Shown piece by piece: positions 35,376 to 44,639 of a DNA stretch of 64,000 bases. Source of the stretch: Epiperipatus broadwayi (lineage: Eukaryota > Onychophora > Udeonychophora > Euonychophora > Peripatidae). The notes beneath the pieces are model-generated. The model was not told the origin of the DNA. It did no database searches and was given only the letters and a program-made list of their open reading frames with translations. Positions within the stretch are counted from its first letter, which is position 1, and every line of letters starts with the position of its first letter. The translations under genes and the position numbers were made by a program. The stretch lies in NCBI GenBank assembly GCA_028023455.1, contig JAQFVV010012404.1, positions 15,487,000 to 15,550,999 on the forward strand, in the 5' to 3' direction.

Positions 35376-35504
35376 TACTGGATGAGTAGGCACTAGATTG
35401 GGATTTTATATACAAGCCTTCAGGCATCCAATGATTACTCTAGCTTGCTGTGTGTGGCAATACGTATAGTGAGTTTTGCCTGTTTTAAATATATAAACCA
35501 CTGT

Positions 35505-35690
35505 AAAGTTGCAATTATTTATTAAGTGCACAGGAAGTATATGTAAATATTTTACAGACAGGCTTTAACTTATATCATATGTGCCTTAAATGTTTTTAAT
35601 AGTCAAACAATATCTTTATTTGCCAATAGAGGGACCTCTCAATCCTTGACATAAGATAGTGACTTTTATAAAGATAAGAGTGGTCTCTGA
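35505..35690 (+). repeat. Direct repeat flanking hammerhead cluster 2, right copy
   Basis: Homologous to 34450-34640 in the same orientation, about 1057 bp further on. It shares the atatctttatttgccaatag and agggacctctcaa blocks. Confidence 0.75.
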
Positions 35691-36499
35691 AATATTTACA
35701 AACAATAAAATAGAATTGCTCCATAATGAACTTTTAAAGTTACAATTCAGTTATAAATATTAAGGTGTGAGAAAATGTAATGCTAAGACATGGCAAATTA
35801 CCACTGACAATATTCAAATGTTATACTTGGTTATCATATCCTAATTAATTCCCCTTGCCTTTAAGTGAAAAACAAACTTAGGTGCCTCTCTTCCTACAAT
35901 TTTTTTTCTTGAAATTCAGAAATTGTTGTCTTAAGCTTTGGAGAAAACTATTCAAACAATGTAATCATGTGATACATTATTCATAAATTAGAGTCAATGC
36001 TTTAATAATTTCTGTCATTTTCATTTAGATTTATAAAAAATAAAATTTTAACATTATTGTTTACTTTCCATTATTTTGTATTTTAAAAATGGAAAAACTA
36101 TTTACCTGTTATTGTAATCAACTTTTAATAACAATTATACAAGTGTTTATTTCTATTTATAAAAAAGAAATTATCTACTGGTAAAATTTTAGTAAAAATT
36201 GTTTTTTTTTTACTGGAATATTTATATTACATTTTATAGAAGGAATAATATTACGTATTGATGTCAAAATACAACATAAACTTAACAAATGCTTCTTTAC
36301 CATAACATATGTATGTATGTGTTTATAGTTTATACATTATGAATATTAATATTTGCCTCTTCAAAATATATAAATTTATTATAAAATTATTATTTAGTAA
36401 ATAAAAATAATTCAAGCTACAATCCAAAAATCAAAATGTAACTGTATTAATTTGGGCAAGTAAAATACATGTATATATTTGAACGTATATATTGTAACA
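35691..36499. other. AT-rich non-coding stretch
   Basis: Nothing supported beyond low-complexity sequence. Confidence 0.55.
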
Positions 36500-38075
36500 G
36501 ATTATAAAAGGAAGTAAGATGGGAGGTGGCAATCATCATCATTACCACAAAATTATTCCTCAACAAATATAAAAGTAGCATGACAAAATCAGCATATAAT
36601 TAAATAATTATAATAATTATAAATTAAAATCATCAACATTAAACATGAAGAAGAAAATCAACAGTCATCTTTTGTGATTGAATTTAAAAGCGATTCAATA
36701 TCAAAATGTAGGCTAATTAGATAACAAATACTAAATTTAGAATATAATATAAAAGCAATCATCTGCATGGCTATACTTGTGCTAAAGTATCTATTATAAT
36801 AAATAGCAGTGTTGAAATCATGATAAATGCTGATCATCATCAATGTTCTGGCTATATGGTGCCATGAAAGTATAGGCCATCTACAAACTAATTTCCAATC
36901 AGTATAAATAATATGCAGTGAACAGATCTTAAAGGTGATCTTTATCTTTGTGACATGCAGAGATGTCCAAACACAAACAAATAACCCAACATCTATATAC
37001 ATTACCCATTATTGCTGCATAACTAGCTCAAGATCACAAAGACCCTAAGGACATTAGCTGTGAACAAAAAATATAAATGTATATACTTAATCCATTTATC
37101 TTAAAGTTTTACTGGAATAATTTACAAATTCCTTAAGGGCAATTCTATGATTAAACTACTCATACACACTGCTGATTCAGATAATAGGTAGCTGGAGAAA
37201 TAAAGGCCTCAACACACAAAAAATTCAGAAATTATTATTTATTTTTATCAAATCTTTGAAAAAATTAAGTAAGAAATAAGAAAATTCAGAAAAATATGAT
37301 ATGACAAATACAAATTTAACACATTCTAGACAAAAAATAAAAAAATTTCACATAGCAAACAATTATTTCCAGTTGACTATTCCTAATTAATTAACATTTA
37401 CTTTAACTGAGTTAATCTCCTTTTTTATTAATTAAATCTGAAAACACCACTACCACATTACACAGTAAAAAAAAATTAGCATTAGTTAAAGCCTTCCACT
37501 ATTTTTTTTTAAATGGGAAGATCCCATATATTTTTGCATTTTGAGAGCAAAAAAATGTTTCAACAAAACAAGTAAAAAACAAACTTATACAATAGTATCA
37601 GTTAATATTAAAATTATTAAATATTTGCATGCATAGAAGTGCACACTACAATATCTTATTTTACCGAGGATTTCATTTTTGGACCTTCCTTTGTAGTTAT
37701 AATTTTCAATCTTTTCACATTCACTTTTACTTCTTGCAGCTTAAAATTATAATAATTTCAGGATAATTTAATACAAGTTGAATTTATCCATTATCTCTGT
37801 TAAAAGTTCTTCCATTAATTTCTTTTTTATAGTTTTAAATTTAAAATTATAATATTACTTTCCAGAGTAGGTCATTTATCCATTTTACAATATAATTTTA
37901 AGGTCAAATAGTCATGATTTTGGATGAACATATAAAACTTGTTTTCTCCTAGAAAAATTCTTGTACACTTTCTTTTGAGTAGGGTGGTAATGCTCAGCCA
38001 TAGCTAAATTTTGGCACATGATTTTCTTTAACTCCATTTCACAATTCATTTTTAAAAAGTAGAAGTGAAGTCAGT
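36500..38075. repeat. 1.6-kb direct repeat, copy A
   Basis: Aligns by eye along its length with 44640-46290 in the same orientation, with substitutions and small indels. Shared blocks include caacaaatataaaagtagca, atcaacagtcat, aaaatgtaggctaatta, tttccaatc.gtataa and ttttgagag.aaaaaatgtt. This copy lacks the SINE found in copy B. The pair could be old LTRs of a minus-strand element whose gag relic lies next to copy B, or simply two copies of an unknown repeat. Confidence 0.8.
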
Positions 38076-39261
38076 CTAACTTGGTTTTGTAAAATTAACT
38101 TTTCACTGTACTCTTCTTAAGAGCTGATCTGCCATTGCTGTTGTCTTCTCAACAGCTGGACTGCTACTGACTAGACACTGAAGTCTACTGACTTCAACTC
38201 CATTTATTTTATTTTTTAAAACACATTGTGATACCCATTCAATCACATACTATCTCAAAAATGACAACTGATTTTATTTTTATAAAAACTTTCTTAAAAA
38301 AAAAAAAATTATACTTTAATTATTGAAAGAAGCCTCTGTGATTATTCTTTAATTTCATTTCTTTAGAGATAAAAAAAAAGAGATAAACTTTAATTATTTG
38401 ATTTTTTTTTTAAAAAAAAAAAGGTTAATATCTTAATATTTTCTTTTAAAAATTAATAAAAAAAATACTTCAAGATTTTACCTATTTATCTCTCTCTTTT
38501 TTGTTTAAATTATAAACTAACATATAAATAAAATTGCAGAAGAGAGAGAAATAATATTATTTATTTTATTATTTTTTATATTTTTTGTCTCTTTTATAAC
38601 TACCCTTAATATTTATATTATGATTTAAATCTCTTAAATTTGTCATAATACCAATTAAGGAATGTACCTCTTTTAAGAAGTTAATAAATGATATTCTGAG
38701 GGGACAAAATAAAAAAAAATAATTATTCTAATCCATCCTCATCTAAATGGAAATGATTAATCCAGATGAAAAAAATATTTCATGTTGATTATATGCCTAT
38801 TCATCTTTTTTTCAATTAATTATTAATTATAAATTATTATTAATCTATTTTATTCTGAGTACATATTAGATTGAGATGGAATGGTTGTGAACTCCAGTTC
38901 AAGTTGTCTTCTCTCTTAGAACTATTATTAATATTTCTTCACAGATTATGTCTATTATTTCTTTTAATAACACTATTTCTTATATTGACCCTATCTCTCT
39001 TTCTCTGTAATACTTTATTTATAAAGTTGAAAGTACAAATATATATTTTTCATAATTCTTCTTAGGTTTGTTGACTCAACAATTCTATTACATGATAGTT
39101 CTTTTGCCATCAAACATAATCATTTGATTTACCTTATGTGACAGGTTATATCTAATAATTTTTATTATTTGCCCACTTAACAAAGCAGTCAATGTTTTCA
39201 ATTAATATATCCAGCCATAAAAAAACTGAGTATAGTTCTCTCTGTTACAATTATATATATA
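38076..39261. other. AT-rich non-coding stretch
   Basis: Low-complexity A and T runs. A 64-codon open frame at 38871-39065 is Leu/Phe-rich as expected from composition. No gene supported. Confidence 0.55.
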
Positions 39262-39409
39262 TGATAAACAAAAATGCAAGTTAAAAAACTTGCTAACGCT
39301 TGTATTTATGTCCACAGATGGCGTTCTACCAAAAACGCCCATCAAGCGTATGTTTTGTTTACATAAACGTCAGAGTAGTTAGTATTCACTATCTCTAACT
39401 ATAATTCCA

Positions 39410-39453
39410 CTTTCAGATCATGATTTCAAGCTATTTGCTATCGTCAGTGAAAG
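39410..39453 (-). ncRNA. Hammerhead ribozyme in inverted leading unit
   Basis: Same motif as in the forward units, on the minus strand: CTTTCA, CTGACGA, stem II region, GAAA, TCATGA, TC, TGAAAG. All core boxes are present, so this strand could also produce a self-cleaving RNA. Confidence 0.75.
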
Positions 39454-39823
39454 ACAGGAATAAAGAAACTAGATCTAAATACAAACTCTGAGCGTTTATG
39501 AAACAATTTCTAAAACATACGCTTGATGGGCGTTTTTGGTAGAACGCCATCTGTGGACATAAATACAAGCATTAGCAAGTTTTTTAACTTGCATTTTTGT
39601 TTATCATAAATGTACCTTTGAGGTCTTTCTTGCAATGATATAGATTGCAGAGGCTTCTACTATGTGGTGATGCTGAACTGAGATCAGACCCATATAGCTA
39701 TCTGGTTTGCTATGCTGAGTTTGAAGACATTACGTGTCTAAAAAATTCACGCTTGCAAGCTGAATAGAAATTGTTTCATAAACGCTCAGAGTTTGTATTT
39801 AGATCTAGTTTCTTTATTCCTGT

Positions 39824-39867
39824 CTTTCACTGACGATAGCAAATAGCTTGAAATCATGATCTGAAAG
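39824..39867 (+). ncRNA. Type-I hammerhead ribozyme, unit 1
   Basis: Stem I strand CTTTCA, box CTGACGA, stem II region TAGCAAATAGCTT (AGC pairs with GCT; the outermost T-T is unpaired), box GAAA, palindromic TCATGA as minimal stem III, cleavage after ATC, then TGAAAG, a perfect 6-bp partner of CTTTCA. Cleavage is predicted between 39861 and 39862. The very short self-complementary stem III suggests dimeric activity, as known for related animal hammerheads. The T-T at the base of stem II could lower activity. Confidence 0.8.
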
Positions 39868-40232
39868 TGGAATTATAGTTAGAGATAGTGAATACTAACT
39901 ACTCTGACGTTTATGTAAACAAAACATACGCTTGATGGGCGTTTTTGGTAGAACGCCATCTGTGGACATAAATACAAGCGTTAGCAAGTTTTTTAACTTG
40001 CATTTTTGTTTATCATAAATGTACCTTTGAGGTCTTTCTTGCAATGATATAGATTGCAGAGGCTTCTACTATGTGGTGATGCTGAACTGAGATCAGACCC
40101 ATATAGCTATCTGGTTTGCTATGCTGAGTTTGAAGACATTAGGTGTCTAAAAAATTCACGCTTGCAAGCTGAATAGAAATTGTTTCATAAACGCTCAGAG
40201 TTTGTATTTAGATCTAGTTTCTTTATTCCTGT

Positions 40233-40276
40233 CTTTCACTGACGATAGCAAATAGCTTGAAATCATGATCTGAAAG
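40233..40276 (+). ncRNA. Type-I hammerhead ribozyme, unit 2
   Basis: Identical motif to unit 1, offset by 409 bp. Confidence 0.8.
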
Positions 40277-40641
40277 TGGAATTATAGTTAGAGATAGTGA
40301 ATACTAACTACTCTGACGTTTATGTAAACAAAACATACGCTTGATGGGCGTTTTTGGTAGAACGCCATCTGTGGACATAAATACAAGCGTTAGCAAGTTT
40401 TTTAACTTGCTTTTTTGTTTATCATAAATGTACCTTTGAGGTCTTTCTTGCAATGATATAGATTGCAGAGGCTTCTACTATGTGGTGATGCTGAACTGAG
40501 ATCAGACCCATATAGCTATCTGGTTTGCTATGCTGAGTTTGAAGACATTACGTGTCTAAAAAATTCATGCTTGCAAGCTGAATAGAAATTGTTTCATAAA
40601 CGCTCAGAGTTTGTATTTAGATCTAGTTTCTTTATTCCTGT

Positions 40642-40685
40642 CTTTCACTGACGATAGCAAATAGCTTGAAATCATGATCTGAAAG
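40642..40685 (+). ncRNA. Type-I hammerhead ribozyme, unit 3
   Basis: Identical motif to unit 1, offset by 818 bp. Confidence 0.8.
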
Positions 40686-41050
40686 TGGAATTATAGTTAG
40701 AGATAGTGAATACTAACTACTCTGACGTTTATGTAAACAAAACATACGCTTGATGGGCGTTTTTGGTAGAACGCCATCTGTGGACATAAATACAAGCATT
40801 AGCAAGTTTTTTAACTTGCATTTTTGTTTATCATAAATGTACCTTTGAGGTCTTTCTTGCAATGATATAGATTGCAGAGGCTTCTACTATGTGGTGATGC
40901 TGAACTGAGATCAGACCCATATAGCTATCTGGTTTGCTATGCTGAGTTTGAAGACATTACGTGTCTAAAAAATTCACGCTTGCAAGCTGAATAGAAATTG
41001 TTTCATAAACGCTCAGAGTTTGTATTTAGATCTAGTTTCTTTATTCCCGT

Positions 41051-41094
41051 CTTTCACTGACGATAGCAAATAGCTTGAAATCATGATCTGAAAG
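41051..41094 (+). ncRNA. Type-I hammerhead ribozyme, unit 4
   Basis: Identical motif to unit 1. A single T-to-C change lies just upstream (tattcccgtc), outside the ribozyme. Confidence 0.8.
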
Positions 41095-41459
41095 TGGAAT
41101 TATAGTTAGAGATAGTGAATACTAACTACTCTGACGTTTATGTAAACAAAACATACGCTTGATGGGCGTTTTTGGTAGAACGCCATCTGTGGACATAAAT
41201 ACAAGCGTTAGCAAGTTTTTTAACTTGCATTTTTGTTTATCATAAATGTACCTTTGAGGTCTTTCTTGCAATGATATAGATTGCAGAGGCTTCTACTATG
41301 TGGTGATGCTGAACTGAGATCAGACCCATATAGCTATCTGGTTTGCTATGCTGAGTTTGAAGACATTACGTGTCTAAAAAATTCACGCTTGCAAGCTGAA
41401 TAGAAATTGTTTCATAAATGCTCAGAGTTTGTATTTAGATCTAGTTTCTTTATTCCTGT

Positions 41460-41503
41460 CTTTCACTGACGATAGCAAATAGCTTGAAATCATGATCTGA
41501 AAG
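41460..41503 (+). ncRNA. Type-I hammerhead ribozyme, unit 5
   Basis: Identical motif to unit 1, offset by 1636 bp. Confidence 0.8.
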
Positions 41504-41868
41504 TGGAATTATAGTTAGAGATAGTGAATACTAACTACTCTGACGTTTATGTAAACAAAACATACGCTTGATGGGCGTTTTTGGTAGAACGCCATCTGTG
41601 GACATAAATACAAGCGTTAGCAAGTTTTTTAACTTGCATTTTTGTTTATCATAAATGTACCTTTGAGGTCTTTCTTGCAATGATATAGATTGCAGAGGCT
41701 TCTACTATGTGGTGATGCTGAACTGAGATCAGACCCATATAGCTATCTGGTTTGCTATGCTGAGTTTGAAGACATTACGTGTCTAAAAAATTCACACTTG
41801 CAAGCTGAATAGAAATTGTTTCATAAACGCTCAGAGTTTGTATTTAGATCTAGTTTCTTTATTCCTGT

Positions 41869-41912
41869 CTTTCACTGACGATAGCAAATAGCTTGAAATC
41901 ATGATCTGAAAG
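41869..41912 (+). ncRNA. Type-I hammerhead ribozyme, unit 6
   Basis: Identical motif to unit 1, in the last unit before the array ends. Confidence 0.8.
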
Positions 41913-42010
41913 TGGAATTATAGTTAGAGATAGTGAATACTAACTACTCTGACGTTTATGTAAACAAAACATACGCTTGATGGGCGTTTTTGGTAGAACG
42001 CCTTCTGTGG

Positions 42011-42549
42011 ATATATATATATATGTAATATACAAATCAATATATATATATCAAAATACAGTACAATTTATATAAATTATATTCTTTTAGAAGTACTTTC
42101 GACTATACACTTTGTAGTCTTTATCAACTATATAACATTGAATAATCAAAATGAGACAACCTTTAACAATACCCATAGTTCAATTCAGATTTCCCACAAT
42201 TCTGTTATATTAACATTTGATGACTGGCGATTCATTAATATTTGACGATTTCTTGAAATCAACATAGCTTCTTTTATATGTCAATTCTACTATTCTCACA
42301 GATAAACAATGAATTCATAGTATTATTTATGGGAGCTTCCATATAATAAAAATATAATAGCCAAACACCTGACATTTCAGTAGCATAACAAATACTGTCC
42401 TCAGAGCTTCTTCTTTCTCAAATCATAAGAAAGTGCATAGTGAGATTTAAAATTGTTATTTTTTTATTTTGTTTTCTCCTCATTCTCAAATAAATATATA
42501 TAATGAATAAAAATAAAGAGATAATATCCATTAAATAGAGAAAAACTTT
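42011..42549. other. AT-rich gap after array
   Basis: Starts with an AT simple repeat at the array boundary. Nothing else supported. Confidence 0.5.
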
Positions 42550-42768
42550 TAACTTTTGATATTACTAAGAAATTATCAATTATTACTAATTAATAAATTC
42601 TGAGGCTAAGCAAGTTTTTCTCATAAACCTATCATAGGTCTTTTGTTGGGGGACTTCGAAATAAAAGGGATCTAAAAGAACTATTATAGGTTTATGATAA
42701 AACCTTGCTTAGTCTCAGGAATTGTTAATTAGTAGTAATTGATAATTTCTTAGTGACATCAAAAGTTA
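42550..42768. mobile_element. Hairpin MITE with 83-bp inverted arms
   Basis: Arms 42550-42632 and 42686-42768 are inverted copies with few mismatches: the left begins taacttttgatattactaag, and the right read in reverse begins taacttttgatgtcactaag. A loop of about 53 bp separates them. The outermost TA on both sides could be a TA target duplication (Tc1/mariner style), though TTAA-like flanks cannot be excluded. No coding capacity. Confidence 0.85.
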
Positions 42769-42879
42769 TTTAATCGATATCATCTCATTTCTTTTCATTA
42801 TTATAATAACAATCCATATAAACATTTAATTCAATATTATATATATCTTATGATACATGATCCTACTCTTTTCCTATTA

Positions 42880-43760
42880 CTACCTTTACCCTTCTACTTT
42901 CTCAATTCCTTCATTCCATGCTTCATTCTTTTTATTCATTATTCCCATATACTTTTGTTCATTGTCTATCTTCTCTTCCAATTGTTTTGGTCCATTTATC
43001 TTTTGGTCTAATTCCTCTAGTTCATCTAAAATCTGACTATTATTTCAACTTACTCTTGCATTACACCCCATATGCTATACATATTTTCTTGATTATCTTT
43101 ATACATATTGGTTCATTTAGGATTGCATTTTTCTGTTATCTAGTTAATTTCTCTAATCTTTATATTTTCATTGTTTTCTAATTTTTCATCCTGTTCTTTC
43201 CTATCATCATCTATTTTCATTATCGCTTTTTTTCTGCTCAATTTTCTCCATTTTGTCTAACATCTTTTGAGTGTCTTCTATTTTCTGGTCTTGCTGTCTT
43301 ATTTTCTTAAATTATTTGGGTCTTCATAAACATTCTCTTTTCTTTGACTGCCTTCATTTTGTTGACTGCTTTCCTGTATTTTATTTTATAGTCTTTCTTG
43401 TGTTCTCTGATTTCTTTCTTCAAATTCTTTAAATATTTGCAATGTCTGGACTAATATGGTCATGCCCTCTGTTCTCTGGACAACTTCCACTGAGTGCTGA
43501 TCTTTTCCTTTATCATGCTTTTATTCCATTTTTTTTTTTTCAATTTTGCTCTTGTCAGTATATAAGTTTATATTAATTTACTTTAATCTCACAGAAACAT
43601 TGTTAACTTGCTAAGATACTACTTCATAAAATTGTCTCACATCACCTCTTTTTTTCCATGCAACCTTTTATAATTACATAATATTCTGGATCTGCCTTTG
43701 AATCTGTGTCAACACTTGTTTTCCATTTACACTATTTCTCCTTGCTTTATTCTCCACTTC
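42880..43760 (-). pseudogene. Possible gag-like coiled-coil relic
   Basis: On the minus strand several frames give broken runs rich in Lys, Glu, Gln and Asn, for example QQNEGSQRKENVYEDPNNL, like the coiled-coil part of the gag-like ORF at 28958-30067 and of the relic at 240-720. The opposite strand shows the corresponding T/C-rich composition. Stops are frequent. It lies beside repeat copy B, where gag would be expected if copies A and B are LTRs of a minus-strand element. Composition alone could mimic this, so confidence is low. Confidence 0.35.
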
Positions 43761-44639
43761 CAGCCTGCCCATGTATGAGTGAATGATTTCCATTCACCAA
43801 TTTTTTAGACATACATGCTTATATAAAATAAAATTCATACAATTAACCTTTTACTCAATCTCTATTCCCAGAAATCCTAATGTCATATAATAGCAAAAAA
43901 AATAAATAGTAATCTGGAATCCTGGGATAGATAAAGAATTATTCCACTGAATTTTAAATACACAATTCAGCATGAACGCCAGAAGGGCCATCTCAATTTA
44001 AACACTATAAGCTATATTTCATCCTAAATATGAATTAATAATGCAAAAATCTTTCCCAGATCTTGGTTTTTAAGATTTAGGGGCTGGTAAATACAAAATT
44101 TTAAAATTATAGCTTGCTCCTTTTATCTGAGATTTAGAGGCTTAGGGTTTTTGACATAACACCATGTTAACTGTTCATGAAAAACAACTACAAATATAAA
44201 AACTCAAAAGTAGATTGATATAATGTTGAGATAAAACACTCCATGGAATTCTATGAAAACATGACAAAATCCTCCATCTATAAACCAGGACAGAGAACAA
44301 ACTCCAGCATGCAAAAACTTAATCCAAACTCCCAAAATACTTACTCTATCTCTTTGCTCTATATTAAATATAATCATTTTTTACATATACATTAACATCA
44401 TAATTTATAATCTACAAATCAATGGACATTTTATAAACAAATTTTCATATATCTTTTGTCACATATTTCACAGTAATTTTTTTTCTAATAATTTTGCAAA
44501 AAATAGACTTTGTTTTTCTGGTTATATTTGAGCTCCAAGTTGTCTGGTCATTTATAAAATAAAACTGGCCACCAGAACTTGATGCTCATTGTGTTCAGCT
44601 AGATTGTCATTAGGAATGGTATAGACTTGAGTCGTAAGA
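43761..44639. other. Non-coding stretch before repeat copy B
   Basis: No gene supported. If copy B is a 5' LTR on the minus strand, this would hold the leader; a tggtggcca motif at about 44567-44575 on the minus strand is at best a worn primer site. Confidence 0.4.

Larger units (their letters stand above)
34808..35488 (+). mobile_element. Hammerhead repeat cluster 2: inverted part, one 455-bp unit, 45-bp overhang
   Basis: 34808-34988 is a minus-strand partial unit. The plus-strand block starts at 34989 (cttgctgtgtgtagcaatac), runs one full period of 455 bp to 35443, and restarts with cttgctgtgtgtggcaatac, running about 45 bp further before similarity ends. The unit carries a hammerhead at 35334-35375. 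Outside the ribozyme, tactgaactgagttcagatc then catatgactatat resembles tgctgaactgagatcagacc then catatagctatct in the 409-bp unit at 40 kb, so the two families are related. No ORF. I infer a non-autonomous retroelement of Penelope or retrozyme type. Confidence 0.75.
39262..42010 (+). mobile_element. Hammerhead repeat array: inverted partial unit plus six tandem 409-bp units
   Basis: The block acatacgcttgatgggcg begins at 39514, 39924, 40333, 40742, 41151, 41560 and 41969: the spacing is 409 bp (410 once). Units are nearly identical, with isolated substitutions such as tattcccgtc at about 41046 and ttgctttttt at about 40409. The array is preceded by an inverted partial unit (39262 to about 39511) joined head-to-head at about 39511, and ends about 45 bp into a seventh unit, where it runs into an AT repeat. 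Each complete unit carries a hammerhead ribozyme and two perfect small hairpins (gcaagttttttaacttgc; ttgcaatgatatagattgca). No ORF is present. The near identity implies recent amplification, or insertion of a multimeric copy. Confidence 0.93.

Noticed and set aside
39262-42010. CRISPR-like array
   Set aside because: The repeat units are contiguous 409-bp monomers with no variable spacers, in an animal-type genome.
42918-43181. Plus-strand 87-codon Phe/Leu-rich frame as a membrane protein
   Set aside because: It is the antisense of a Lys/Glu-rich gag-like relic; the hydrophobic look follows from T-rich composition.
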